A stretch of 64,000 nucleotides of DNA, from NCBI RefSeq assembly GCF_900142715.1, contig NZ_FRBX01000007.1, positions 62,001-126,000 of the forward strand. The letters run 5' to 3'. The position numbers and the translations under genes were made by a program. The notes below the pieces were generated by a model that did not search any database, was not told the origin of the DNA, and was given only the letters and a program-made list of their open reading frames with translations. Shown piece after piece: positions 52,810 through 63,600 of the stretch (the first letter of the stretch is position 1; every line of letters starts with the position of its first letter). Source of the stretch: Flavobacterium pectinovorum (GTDB lineage: Bacteria > Bacteroidota > Bacteroidia > Flavobacteriales > Flavobacteriaceae).

Positions 52810-53556
52810 TTAATTGGTTATCCTAAAAGGAAGTTTCATCGTAGTCGAAAGATTATAACTTTCCATCATGATCCAATAATCAGTATCAGGCAAAAGTGTT
52901 ATTGGAGAATCTGCTGTAGCTCCAAAAACATACATCGCATAAAAACTGGCAATATTTAATCCTTCATTATATTGCTGCATCTGCCATTTTTTATTTCCCT
53001 GTGCATCTACCACAAAAACTTTCGTTATTTCATAAGATGGAAGGAAATTTTCGCCTTTTACTGTAATGGAAGCTCCGGTGTTAACAGTATAAACAGTAGT
53101 TGCAGTCGATAATTCTTTTAAAATTAATTGAGGCTGTTGTATAATAATGTTAACTGTGTAGACGGCAGTTGTTCCATCCGCAGCTTTTGTTGTATACGTA
53201 ACAGGAGTTTTGCTAAATACCGGTAAAAGTTCTGTAGCAGCAGGAGAAATAGTAGTTTTTTCCGGCAATGCAATAGCTGTTTCCAAATATTCATACTGAT
53301 AATAAGAAGGCAGGTAAACCGTAATGGTTTTTTCCAGATTATTCACGGCACTGTAAATGGCCTGTTCTTCACCCGGATTTGTTACTTTAAAAGATATGAT
53401 TCTTTTGGCATCAAGATCTGTAATGATTTCCGTAACAGGATCTTCTTTTACATCTGTCCATCTATCTTCTTCACTTGTACAAGCTGTTAGAAGGCTAAAT
53501 AAGGCAAAAGCCGTAAATAATAAAGATGTTTTAAATTTTATGATTTTAGTATTCAT
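52810..53556 (-). CDS. DUF5018-like lipoprotein of the heme-type operon
   Basis: A 248-aa lipoprotein; ATG 53556 ('MNTKIIKFKT') is chosen, giving lipobox 'SLLTAC', 16 bp downstream of the HmuY gene. It has the same layout as the gene at 50792: 'IISFKVTNPGEE', 'KTTISPAATELLPVF', 'YTVNIIIQQPQ', then a second beta domain with 'GASITVKGENF' (TIG-like). Both probably arose by duplication. The role is unknown, but it may extend a surface complex around the receptor. Confidence 0.7.
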   Translation of the reverse strand: MNTKIIKFKTSLLFTAFALFSLLTACTSEEDRWTDVKEDPVTEIITDLDAKRIISFKVTNPGEEQAIYSAVNNLEKTITVYLPSYYQYEYLETAIALPEKTTISPAATELLPVFSKTPVTYTTKAADGTTAVYTVNIIIQQPQLILKELSTATTVYTVNTGASITVKGENFLPSYEITKVFVVDAQGNKKWQMQQYNEGLNIASFYAMYVFGATADSPITLLPDTDYWIMMESYNLSTTMKLPFRITN

Positions 53557-53572
53557 TAGGATTGGGGGTTGG

Positions 53573-54373
53573 TTATTTAATTTCAAATTTAGTGCTTCCC
53601 TTCGCTGCCATTACATAGTCAAAAGTGTAGTACATATGCGGAGTATCTTTGAACCATTCTGCAGGAGTATAAATATCCTTGTATACTGATATCATTTTAA
53701 TTTTTGCGTAATTTCCATTTGCAGTTTTTAAAATAACAGTTCTTGCAGGAATAACAGTGCCATTGTTTATCGTAAGCGGTTCTCCAAGTGCGTAAGCTAC
53801 GTGAGCTTTGTTCGGATCAGTTCCGTTTGTGACAACTTCACCTCCAAAATCGTATAAATACCAGCCAACTCCATTACCAAAAGAACCTGCATCATCTGTA
53901 CCAATAAGATCTATTCCTGTTTTAAACTCACTATCTGCAGGAATATCAACCACATCATTAAAAGGTTTTGCAACGATTGTTATACCGCCAACACCGCCTC
54001 CCAAATAACCATTATTCTGATTGTTAGTGGTATTATTGCCCGATAAAAAGCTGGCATAAAGTCCGCCAAAAGCTAAATCCCATTTTTTTGTTTTCTTAAA
54101 AGAACCGTCAACAGCCTTATTTTCTTCAAGGCTATAATATAATGTTGCTGATGGTGCAGTAGGATTGTCATCAGAAGTGCTTCCCTGATAATTTTTTACA
54201 TGTATTACTTTATTAAATAAAGAGGAATCCGGTATTTCTGTATCCGGGTCTTCATTTCCATTTTCGTCGGCAGGTTTATCATCAGATGAACATGCGGAGA
54301 ATATTGCGGCAATTAAAAAAACAGCAAATACGCTTTTTGTTAGTTTTTGGATAAAGGCATTCATTTTTTTCAT
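53573..54373 (-). CDS. HmuY family heme-binding lipoprotein
   Basis: A 266-aa lipoprotein (lipobox 'IFSAC'). The HmuY fold is indicated by 'KKWDLAFGGLYASF' and the C-terminal 'ANGNYAKIKMISVYKD' and 'YTFDYVMAAKGSTKFE'. HmuY-type proteins capture heme from host or environmental hemoproteins and hand it to a TonB-dependent receptor. Heme-ligating residues vary among homologues and I cannot assign them. It is 9 bp downstream of a second HmuY-family gene, so the pair is a tandem duplication in one operon. Confidence 0.88.
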   Translation of the reverse strand: MKKMNAFIQKLTKSVFAVFLIAAIFSACSSDDKPADENGNEDPDTEIPDSSLFNKVIHVKNYQGSTSDDNPTAPSATLYYSLEENKAVDGSFKKTKKWDLAFGGLYASFLSGNNTTNNQNNGYLGGGVGGITIVAKPFNDVVDIPADSEFKTGIDLIGTDDAGSFGNGVGWYLYDFGGEVVTNGTDPNKAHVAYALGEPLTINNGTVIPARTVILKTANGNYAKIKMISVYKDIYTPAEWFKDTPHMYYTFDYVMAAKGSTKFEIK

Positions 54374-54382
54374 TGGATTATA

Positions 54383-55102
54383 TTATTTTGTATTTAAACT
54401 TTTGCTTCCGTCAGCCTGAACATAATATCTAAATGTAAAATAAGGTGCCGGCCAATTAAGATCTGTTACTGCAGGAGGATTTCCTTTATAAGCGTTTATA
54501 AGTTGTAGTTTTGCGTATTTTCCATTCGGAAGCCTTATCGCGTAGGTACGATCAGGAATAGCCTGCATGATATGGCTGCTTAAACTGTAATAGAACCAGC
54601 CCGGAGAACTTTCAGAAGATGACCATCCGATTTTAGTAATTTCACTATTGTCAAATTCGCTGTCTGCTGGTGCCTGAGTTACATTTTGATAAGTTTCATT
54701 AAGAAGCACAACGGCTGTATTTTGAGCAGCTCCTTCATAGCCAGGATTATATTGATATTTTGCATTGTTTACAAAAACTTCGCTGTTGTACGGTCCGGTA
54801 AAAGCAAGATCCCAGTCTGCTGTTTTCATATATTGCAAAGAATCTGCTTTGGTATGAAGCCAAATTTGTTTTTGATCACTGAAACGAAAAAGAAAAGTAT
54901 GAAAGCTTCTTTGTACTTTTCCTTCTGTTGCGTCGCCCATAGCCGCTCCGGTATCTCCGGCAAGATCGTTGATAACAATGCTTTTGCCATCTTGTAGTGA
55001 AGCGCCGGTATTTTCGTCGTTACTGCTGCAGGCGATAAAGTTCATCGCTATAATCATAAGCAGTAAAAAATGCCATTTTTTAATTATTTTGGTTTTTGTC
55101 AT
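54383..55102 (-). CDS. HmuY family lipoprotein (second copy)
   Basis: A 239-aa lipoprotein (lipobox 'MNFIAC'). It has the same core as its neighbour: 'TADWDLAFTGPYNSEVF', 'RLPNGKYAKLQLINAYKG' and 'PYFTFRYYVQADGSKSL'. Overall identity to the next gene is low, so the copies are old or separately specialised. It lies 21 bp after the TonB-dependent receptor and is probably its nearest partner. Confidence 0.88.
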   Translation of the reverse strand: MTKTKIIKKWHFLLLMIIAMNFIACSSNDENTGASLQDGKSIVINDLAGDTGAAMGDATEGKVQRSFHTFLFRFSDQKQIWLHTKADSLQYMKTADWDLAFTGPYNSEVFVNNAKYQYNPGYEGAAQNTAVVLLNETYQNVTQAPADSEFDNSEITKIGWSSSESSPGWFYYSLSSHIMQAIPDRTYAIRLPNGKYAKLQLINAYKGNPPAVTDLNWPAPYFTFRYYVQADGSKSLNTK

Positions 55103-55123
55103 TTTAGAAATATTTAAAGTTTA

Positions 55124-57517
55124 TTAGTTTTCCTTGTCTTTAAAGAAACGATAGCTTATGCCCAAAAGGAGTATCCTTCCGGGCTGTCCGGGCATTAAAG
55201 GATCGGTGTAGTTAAAAATATTATCAGCAGTAAATCTGATGCTGAGATGCTCTTTTAGTAATTGTTTTTCCAGACTGGCATTGGTCAAAAAGTAGTCTTT
55301 TACAAAAATGTCGTATTTATCGATGAATTGATTTCCGTTACGATCTCCAAAAGGATATTTTCCTCTAAAGTTTACCCTGACATTGGCATTGATTTTCCAG
55401 GGATCATAACGATAAAAAACAGATGTATTGGCCATATGGCGTGAGCGATTTTCAATTCCCCAATAGTCTGATGGGCGCGGCGCATAAGAATTTCCCGTTG
55501 CAGGATCATGTATGTTTTGGCTATAAGGCCATTTTCCTGCTCTGATGCTGTCTTTTACACTTAAATCCTTTGCAATTAAGTATTGATAACCGGCACTTAT
55601 TTCCATATTTTTTAATGGACTGAATTTTAAGGCAAGCTCAAAACCTTTATTTACAGCTTCAGGCAAATTTTGATACGTATAAATAATTCGGTTATTGGTA
55701 CCGGTGGCTACTTGTATACTATTAATTTGATTTGTTATTTTATGATAAAAAACACTTCCCTCAATTTTAAAAGTTTTAGAAGGCTCCAGAACCAAACCTG
55801 CATTATAGGAAGTACTTTTTTCGGCCTGTAAATTTCCGGCGGTTTGATTTAGAATATATTGTCTTATTTCGCTAATCTGTCCGTCTTGCTGTAACTGCTG
55901 TAGTGTAGGGGAGAGAACGGCATTTCCAACTACAAGATAATTGCTGCTTGGATTATAAAATACCAAGTAATTGGTTTTAAAATCAGGTGCTTTAAAACCT
56001 GTACCGATACCAGCCTTAAATGTTATTTTTGGTGTTATAAAATACTGAAGCCCAAAACTAGGGTTCAATCTTCCTCCAAAATTATTGGTATAATCATATC
56101 GTAATCCGCCAACGGTTTTTAATTTTTGAAAAGGAGTCCATTCGCCCTGAACGTATGAGAAAAAAGTTTCTAATGAATTTACACCGGCAAGTGCATTATC
56201 ATTCATGTTTTCGATACTGCCGCCAATTCCGGCAACCAGCTGATATGAATTATTATTGCTATAAGAAAATTGCTGTTCAGCCCGATGCAAAGTCTGTTTA
56301 AAAACGTCCTGACTTACCGCACTGTTATTTTGCTGCCAGGCAACACTCATGTCTGCCGAGTAATATGTGAGGTAATATTTGGTAATACTTCTAAAATTAC
56401 TATTAAAACGATGATCAAAAGAAACCGAAAGATTAAGATCCTGCTCGTCCTGATTATCGCCGGATATATGACCGAGACCAAAATCCTTCTGCATAAAAGA
56501 ACGTCGCAATCCATAACGTCCGCTTAAACCCAGAAAACTACTTTCATTTACCTGATAACGCGATCGTCCCTGTAAGCTATAATTGTCATAAGGCGGAGAT
56601 GTAGTGCCCTGAATATATTTAGAATTGGTATTGTAACCGTCTGTTCTGTAGTAATTAGCGGCAATATTTGCTGTTCCTTTATTTTGTAAAAAGGGTGTTT
56701 CTCCTTCTAGTGTAGCATCAATTATATTTAATGATCCATAACTTAAAGATGCCTGCATTTGCGGATCAACCACACCATGCCGTGTAATAATATTAATTGT
56801 TCCTCCAAGAGCTTCGCTCCCGTAAAGGCTGGAAGATGCACCTTTTATAATCTCAATACGTTCAATATTTGATACGCTGATTCTTGAAAGATCAAAATTA
56901 CCATTATTTCTCCCAACCATTGGCTGACCGTCAATGAGAACCATAATATATTCACTGCCAAAACCCTGCATTTGAACACCAACAGATCGGGCTCCGCCAC
57001 TAATATTATTTACAATAGCAATTCCGGTTTGTTCTTTCAATATTTCATCAAGTCTTCTGCTGCCCATAAGTTCTATGGTTTTGCGATCTATGATTGTTAC
57101 AGGCATTGCGCTGTATTGTGCATTGACTAAGGTTTCGGGATTGTTCTTAACAGTACTACGGCTTGTTACATTGACTTCCTTTAGATCAATACCGGATTCC
57201 ATTTGTATATGAAGTGGTTTAACCGCTTGTCCGTTTAAAGTGATCTCTTGTATGTAATCTTTAAAACCCATAATAGTGATTCTAATGGTATACGCTCCAT
57301 TTGTTAATCCCGAAAATGAAAAATAGCCTTTACTGTCAGATATTGCACTTTTATCAGAAGGTTCTACTACTATTTTAGCATGTGATAACGGATTTTCAGA
57401 ATGGTGAATTAAACCGCTAATCGCGTTATTACTTTGTGCTTGAGCTATACTAAAAAATAGTACAATAAAACCCGTAATGATCTTTTTAATAGAATTGAAA
57501 GTGCTTATATTTTTCAT
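55124..57517 (-). CDS. TonB-dependent receptor, probable heme/hemophore receptor
   Basis: A 797-aa outer membrane receptor, first gene of the minus-strand operon. Signal peptide (1-27), CarboxypepD-regulatory-like domain (~30-110: 'AISGLIHHSENPLSHAKIVV'), plug (~120-240: 'SRRLDEILKEQTGIAIV', 'MQGFGSEYIMVLIDGQPM', 'GASSSLYGSEALGGTINI') and barrel ending 'LLGISYRF'. It lacks the SusC-type long form, and 'GTGFKAPDFKTNYLVFYNP' resembles the FRAP/NPxL region of heme receptors. The two HmuY-type genes downstream make heme the best guess; other iron chelates are possible. Confidence 0.9.
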   Translation of the reverse strand: MKNISTFNSIKKIITGFIVLFFSIAQAQSNNAISGLIHHSENPLSHAKIVVEPSDKSAISDSKGYFSFSGLTNGAYTIRITIMGFKDYIQEITLNGQAVKPLHIQMESGIDLKEVNVTSRSTVKNNPETLVNAQYSAMPVTIIDRKTIELMGSRRLDEILKEQTGIAIVNNISGGARSVGVQMQGFGSEYIMVLIDGQPMVGRNNGNFDLSRISVSNIERIEIIKGASSSLYGSEALGGTINIITRHGVVDPQMQASLSYGSLNIIDATLEGETPFLQNKGTANIAANYYRTDGYNTNSKYIQGTTSPPYDNYSLQGRSRYQVNESSFLGLSGRYGLRRSFMQKDFGLGHISGDNQDEQDLNLSVSFDHRFNSNFRSITKYYLTYYSADMSVAWQQNNSAVSQDVFKQTLHRAEQQFSYSNNNSYQLVAGIGGSIENMNDNALAGVNSLETFFSYVQGEWTPFQKLKTVGGLRYDYTNNFGGRLNPSFGLQYFITPKITFKAGIGTGFKAPDFKTNYLVFYNPSSNYLVVGNAVLSPTLQQLQQDGQISEIRQYILNQTAGNLQAEKSTSYNAGLVLEPSKTFKIEGSVFYHKITNQINSIQVATGTNNRIIYTYQNLPEAVNKGFELALKFSPLKNMEISAGYQYLIAKDLSVKDSIRAGKWPYSQNIHDPATGNSYAPRPSDYWGIENRSRHMANTSVFYRYDPWKINANVRVNFRGKYPFGDRNGNQFIDKYDIFVKDYFLTNASLEKQLLKEHLSIRFTADNIFNYTDPLMPGQPGRILLLGISYRFFKDKEN

Positions 57518-58219
57518 TTTTACTGATATGCGAGTTGCCAGAGGTAAGAGTAGATATAAAATAGCTATTCTTATTTAGACTGTGTAAAAATAGTAAATTA
57601 ATAATTATGTAATAGTATTTTATTTACATATTTTTTCTTAAATTATTATTTACCACTTTTACAGCATGTTTTGTTCTTTTTAAATTGTTTAAAAACAATA
57701 TGTTGTAGTATTTTGATGAAGCCTTTACTTTAGTTGTAGTATTTTTAAAGTCAGCGAAAGGCATATGGAACTTAAATTTTAAAAATCCACCCGTTTTGGG
57801 ATTGATTCGTGTTTTTATTAAGACTGAAAAACTACCTAAAAAAAACTGCGGATCTTGGATTTGCAGGCTTTCTGTAATGTTTCTAAAAAACTTCCTTAAC
57901 TTTTTGTGGTAAAAAGAGATCCATTCAAATTCAATATTTTACCTTTTTTCTCAATTTAAATCTTCTTATTAAGAAAAAAGAGGTTTCGAGAGAATATGTC
58001 TATGCTTTTGATTGATAAATCCATCTTATAGAATAGCATTATATATACTTTTATTTTTCGGTCTGACATTCCATTATTTGATTCTGAAATTTAATGAACA
58101 CGATTGTTAATTATTAGTAATATATTTTTTGTTAGGTTTTGTTTGTTAGGGAGATTAGTTATTATTTAATCTCCCTTGTTTTTGTTAGGCTAAATACGTT
58201 AAGACAATTTAATTAAGAT
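57518..58219. other. Divergent intergenic region, 702 bp
   Basis: Spacer between the heme-type operon (minus) and GH89 (plus). It is AT-rich, with no convincing ORF or exact TAnnTTTG box. The plus-strand end holds a stem-loop and three TTTGTTAGG copies (58149-58175 and around it). Confidence 0.5.
58149..58175 (+). promoter_or_regulatory. Stem-loop in the GH89 leader
   Basis: GGGAGATTA / TAATCTCCC with a 9-base loop, followed by a T-rich TTGTTTTTG, 45 bp before the GH89 start. It looks like a terminator or attenuator. TTTGTTAGG occurs twice before it and once after it. Confidence 0.5.
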
Positions 58220-60397
58220 ATGATTTATATGAAAAGAGAGAATTTAAAAAGTAAAAAGTACAATTCCTTAAAAATGGCTGTATCAGTTATGTTGTTATTT
58301 CTTTGTTCGTTTAAAGGATATTCTAAAAATGAAGAAAATACAAAAGACGCATTGGCAGTAATAGAAAGACTTATAGGTAATCGTGCCAGTGAGTTTGAAT
58401 TAAGCATTGTTGAAAACAAAGAGAATAAATCAGATTGGTTTGAAATTGAAACAAAAAACAATCATGTAAAAATAAAGGGTTCAAACAATACAGCAATTTG
58501 TTATGCAGCTTATAATTTTCTTAGAGATATAGGAGCCGTTTTAGTAAGTTGGGAAGGAAATAGAGTTGATTTACCTAAGTCATGGCCAGAATATTCAAGA
58601 AAGGGAACTACACCATTTCAATACAGAGAATATCTAAATGCCTGTACTTTTGGCTATACCACTCCATGGTGGGACTGGAAACGCTGGGAGCAGGAAATCG
58701 ACTGGATGGCGATGCACGGGATCAATCTTCCAACTGCAATGGAAGGTCAGGAAGCCGTGTGGCAGGAATTATGGAAAGAGTATGGTTTGACCAGTACTCA
58801 ATTAGAAGCTCATTTTGCCGGACCAGCCTTTTTGCCGTGGCAGCGTATGGGAAATATCAACAGTCTTGAAGGGCCATTGCCACAAGAATGGTTCAGTAAA
58901 AAAGAAGAGCTGCAAAAGAAAATCTTAGAAAGAATGAGGGCATTAGACATGCATCCCGTAGTACCGGCATTTAGCGGTTATGTTCCTAAAGCTTTTGCAG
59001 AAAAACATCCGGAAGCCAAAATAACGGAATTAAAATCCTGGTCGGGAGGTGGTTTTGCAAGTACTTTTCTATTAGATTCCAAAGATCCTTTGTTTAAAAA
59101 AATAGGAAAACGCTTTATTGAAATTTATACTAAAATGTACGGCAAGTCGAATTTCTATCTGGCAGATTCTTTTAATGAGATTGAACCTCCGGTTTCGGAA
59201 CACAATAAATATGAAGAACTTTCTAATTACGGAAGTGCGATTTATGAAACCATTAATGAAGCCGCACCGGGTGCAGTCTGGGTTATGCAGGGATGGCTTT
59301 TTGGAGATAATAAAGAATTCTGGACAAAAGAAGCTACAAGCGCATTTCTTAGTAAAGTGCCAAATGACAGATTGATGATCCAGGATTATGCCAACGACCG
59401 ATATAAGGTATGGGAAAACCAGGAAGCCTTTTATGGTAAACAATGGACTTACGGTTATGTACATAATTATGGAGGATCAAATCCTGTATATGGAGACCTG
59501 AATTTCTATAAAAACGAATTGACGAGTTTACTTAAAAATCCAAATAGAGGAAATGTTGTAGGCTACGGCGCAATGCCCGAAGGTTTAAATAATAATTCAA
59601 TTGTATACGAATATATTTATGACCTTCCGTGGAGTCAGGGTGAACAACCTGTAAACGACTGGCTGACTAAATATTTAAATGCGAGATACGGACAAACAAC
59701 TTCAAAATCTGTTTTTCAGGCATGGGAATTATTACTTGAATCTGTTTACAATATCAAATATTGGGAAACCCGCTGGTGGAATGATAGGGCTGGAGCGTAT
59801 TTATTATTTAAACGCCCGACTGCAACAATTACAGAATTTAAAGGAAATCCCGGAGATAAGAAAAAACTAAAAGAAGCTTTGGATATTTTAACCAAAGAAG
59901 CCAAAAAGTTTGATAAAAAGAATTTTATCAATTACGATTTAATCGATGCTTCAAGACATTACTATTCACTTTGTATTGATGAAGATTTGATGGAATGTGT
60001 AAAAGCCTATCAGCAAAAAGATATTGCGAAAGGAGATCAACTATTTAAAAAGATAGAAAAACAAGCTCTTGATATCGATAAGATGATGTCACGACAACCA
60101 TTAAACAGTCTGGATCAATGGGTAAAATCAGCTTCTGATTATGGTGATTCTCCTGAAGTATCTAAATTATACGTAAAAAATGCCAAAACATTAATAACGC
60201 TTTGGGGAGGAGAAGGACATTTAAATGATTATGCATCCAGATCGTGGAACGGAATGTATAAAGGATTTTACTGGCCAAGATGGAAAATGTTTTTAGAAGC
60301 TCTAAAAAAATCAGCAGTGGATAACACTCCTTTTGATGAAACAAAAGAAAGAGAATTAATTAAAAACTGGGAAATCAAATGGACTGAAAATAAATAA
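58220..60397 (+). CDS. GH89 alpha-N-acetylglucosaminidase (NAGLU family)
   Basis: A 725-aa GH89 enzyme that removes terminal alpha-linked N-acetylglucosamine. An N-terminal hydrophobic stretch ('AVSVMLLFLCSF') acts as signal sequence; ATG 58229 is an alternative start. The domain order is family-typical: small N-terminal domain (~40-125), then the barrel with 'CTFGYTTPWWDWKRWEQEIDWMA' and 'GINLPTAMEGQE', the likely catalytic E320 ('DSFNEIEPP') and E454 ('GAMPEGLNN'), and a helical C-terminal domain ('ITLWGGEGHLNDYASRSWNG'). It is the first gene of a PUL with the SusC/D pair that follows, suggesting a GlcNAc-containing glycan. Confidence 0.95.
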   Translation: MIYMKRENLKSKKYNSLKMAVSVMLLFLCSFKGYSKNEENTKDALAVIERLIGNRASEFELSIVENKENKSDWFEIETKNNHVKIKGSNNTAICYAAYNFLRDIGAVLVSWEGNRVDLPKSWPEYSRKGTTPFQYREYLNACTFGYTTPWWDWKRWEQEIDWMAMHGINLPTAMEGQEAVWQELWKEYGLTSTQLEAHFAGPAFLPWQRMGNINSLEGPLPQEWFSKKEELQKKILERMRALDMHPVVPAFSGYVPKAFAEKHPEAKITELKSWSGGGFASTFLLDSKDPLFKKIGKRFIEIYTKMYGKSNFYLADSFNEIEPPVSEHNKYEELSNYGSAIYETINEAAPGAVWVMQGWLFGDNKEFWTKEATSAFLSKVPNDRLMIQDYANDRYKVWENQEAFYGKQWTYGYVHNYGGSNPVYGDLNFYKNELTSLLKNPNRGNVVGYGAMPEGLNNNSIVYEYIYDLPWSQGEQPVNDWLTKYLNARYGQTTSKSVFQAWELLLESVYNIKYWETRWWNDRAGAYLLFKRPTATITEFKGNPGDKKKLKEALDILTKEAKKFDKKNFINYDLIDASRHYYSLCIDEDLMECVKAYQQKDIAKGDQLFKKIEKQALDIDKMMSRQPLNSLDQWVKSASDYGDSPEVSKLYVKNAKTLITLWGGEGHLNDYASRSWNGMYKGFYWPRWKMFLEALKKSAVDNTPFDETKERELIKNWEIKWTENK

Positions 60398-60613
60398 AAA
60401 ATATACCAAGACTATAATTAATACGTATATAACCAAAATATAACTTAAACTTTTAACCATTACCTTAAACTATACTTAAAATATGAAATGAAATTTTTAC
60501 GAAATCGATTAATTAATAAGTTTTTAACTATGTAATTTTAGAAAAATAATTTCGGAAACCCTTTCTATCATTGACTTTATATGAATTATCCATGTTTATG
60601 AATAACTTGTCCA

Positions 60614-60643
60614 TTTGTTAACATTTCTTTACCATTAATTTCG
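60614..60643 (+). promoter_or_regulatory. Promoter of the third susC
   Basis: TTTG (60614-60617), 18-base spacer, TAATTTCG (60636-60643), a near match to TTTG-N18-TAnnTTTG. The ATG at 60678 follows 34 bp later. So susC has its own promoter, separate from GH89. Confidence 0.6.
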
Positions 60644-60677
60644 TCAATACTATATTAACCAATTAACCAATATCAAA

Positions 60678-63600
60678 ATGGAAAAACTTAAACTTTTATT
60701 ATTAGCCTTTTGTTTTTGCTTCTCAATTAATACCTGGGCACAAAAAACAGAAGTGTCCGGTGTGGTTTTAGATGACAAAGGCATTCCACTGCCAGCCGCC
60801 AATGTACTAGAGAAAGGTACAACGAATTCAGTAACAACAGATTTTGATGGAAAATTTAAATTTTCGGCTTCAAACAAAAATGCTATACTAATAGTTTCTT
60901 ATATGGGGTTTGAAGATTTGACTTTAAAACTAGACGAAACAAAAACAAATTATTCGATTAAATTACAGCCTACGACAAACAGTTTAGAACAAGTTGTAGT
61001 AGTGGGTTATGGAAAAGGGTCGCGTAAAAACCTTACGACTGCTGTAACTTCTGTAAAAGCCGAAGATTTAAACAGAGGGGCAATTAGTGATGTAGGACAG
61101 CTTTTACAAGGTAAAGTTTCCGGTTTGAACATTTCATCAAGCGGTGACCCTACAAAAACGGCTTCTGTAGTTTTGCGTGGAGCTTCTACATTAAATAGTT
61201 CACAAGGACCATTTTATGTAATAGATGGTATTCCGGGAGTTGATATCTCCGTAATTTCCCCAGATGATATTGCAACTATCGATGTCTTAAAAGATGCTGC
61301 TGCAACGGCAATCTACGGTAACCGTGCTGCAAATGGAGTTATCATGGTAACAACAAAAAAAGGAAGTAAGGGCAAAACTCAGATTGCATACAATGGTTAT
61401 GTTGGTTGGGAAGAAGTTTCAAATAATCTGGACATGATGAATGCAGATCAGCTGAGAGATTTTACAACTAAAAACAATTTGAACTTTACTCCGGAAAATG
61501 ACAAAGGTGCAAATACAAACTGGCAAAAAGAAATTTTAAGAACAGGACGTGCAGCATCAAGCAGTCATAACTTATCGATGAGCGGCGGCGGAGATCATGG
61601 AAACTATACAGCAAGTATCACTTCTCTTAACAAAGAAGGGGTAATGTTAAAAAGTGACTTTTCTCGTATTATTGCCCGTTTATCTGTTGAACAATTTGCT
61701 TTTGATGATAAAGTTAAATTTGGTTTAAACGTTACCAATTCCAGTACAAAATATCAAAATGTACCACAGAGAAATACCGTTCTTTTGCAGGCAGCAAGTT
61801 ATCTTCCTGTTTCTCCGGTAAGAAATGCTGATGGAAGTTTTTTCGAAAATTTTACCAGTCCGGGATATTTTAACCCGGTAGCTTTAATTGATCATGGTAC
61901 CGATGAAACTAAAACGGAAAACCTTGTAGGTAACTTTACTGCAGAAGTAAAACTTCCGTTTGGATTCACTTATAATTTGAATTTAGCACACCAAAGATTA
62001 ACTACTTCTCATGGAGAATTTTATGACAGTTATTATTCACAATACAACAGTGCCAATTTTTACAACAACCCAGATCCACCTTTGACAAAAACATTGGTTA
62101 ATTTTGGTGTAAATGGTTCTGCATTGAGAAATTCTTACGAAACCAGAAACAATATTATTGAAAGTTTCCTTACTTGGGATAAAACATTTGGAGAGCATAA
62201 AATAAAAGCTGTAGGAGGTTACTCTTGGCAGGAAAATACATTAGGAGACGGTTTTCAGGCTACAACAACGAACTTTCCTGTAGACAATGTTGGGTATAAC
62301 AACCTTGCTTTAAGTAATTACACTTCGGTTAATGGTTATGTAGTAAATTTTGGTGACAGTAAAGCTTATCAAAAAACACGTTTGATAGCTTATTTTGGAC
62401 GTGTGAATTACAATTACAAAGACAAATATCTATTACAAGGATCAATTAGAAGAGATGGTGGATCTATGTTTGGAGGAAATAACCAATGGGGATATTTCCC
62501 TTCTGTAGGTGGTGCGTGGAGAGTAGATAAGGAAGGTTTCATGAAGAATCAAGACTTTTTTAGTGATTTGAAATTCCGCGGAAGCTGGGGGGTAACAGGA
62601 AACTCATCTGGATTTAATGCTTATACAGCACAGTTTATTTCCGGAAGTTTAGGAACTTTCTATTATAACGGACAACAAATTGGAGCTTATGGTCCTAACC
62701 AGGCAGCAAATCCTGATTTAAAATGGGAAAAAACTGCTACCACAAATATTGGAGTTGACTTCTCAATCTTAAAAGGAAAAGTAACAGGTTCTGTTGATGT
62801 GTACGACAAAAAAACAACAGACATGATTTTCAATTATAATGTGAATCCGGTGCTTGTACCAGTAGGATCAATTGTTGCAAACGGAGGAACAATGTCTAAT
62901 AAAGGTATTGAGGTTAGTTTAAGTACAACTCCTGTTAAAACAGCAAATTTCAGCTGGACAACTAATCTGAATTTGGCCCACAATAAAAATGAAATCGTAA
63001 AATTAACCAGTCCATTCTTTGTTGGCGGAGATTCTATTCGTCGTGTACAGCCAGACGGAGGCGGACAAACAGGAAGTACTTTACAGATTTTTAAAGAAGG
63101 AAAACCTTTAGGACAATTCTTTACATTGAAATATGCAGGAAAAAATGCTGACGGAGTTTCACAGTATTACGATAAAAATGGTGCTCTGACTACAACGCCT
63201 TTAAACGGAGTAGATTATCATTATGCAGGAAGCGCACAGCCAAAACTATTAGTAGGATGGGCTAATAATTTTCAATACAAAAAATTCGATTTAAGTATTT
63301 TCTTCAGAGGAGTTTTTGGTAATAAAATTTTCAATGCCACTCGTGCCGATTTATTCAGACCTAGTACTGCAATGACCAATAATATTTTAGTTGATGCAGG
63401 AAACGAGTCTCCAAATGACTTAAACTCTTATAAATATTCAGATCGTTTTATAGAAGACGGCAGCTATGTAAGATTAGACAATATGACTTTAGGATATAAT
63501 TTTGGTAAAGTGGGAAGGTATATAAACAGTGTACGTATTTATCAAACCGTAAACAACGTATTTGTTATTACCAAATACAAAGGAATTGATCCGGAAGTTG

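Noticed and set aside
59072..59464. 130-codon minus-strand open frame within GH89
   Set aside because: Antisense to the catalytic barrel of GH89; shadow of a conserved gene.
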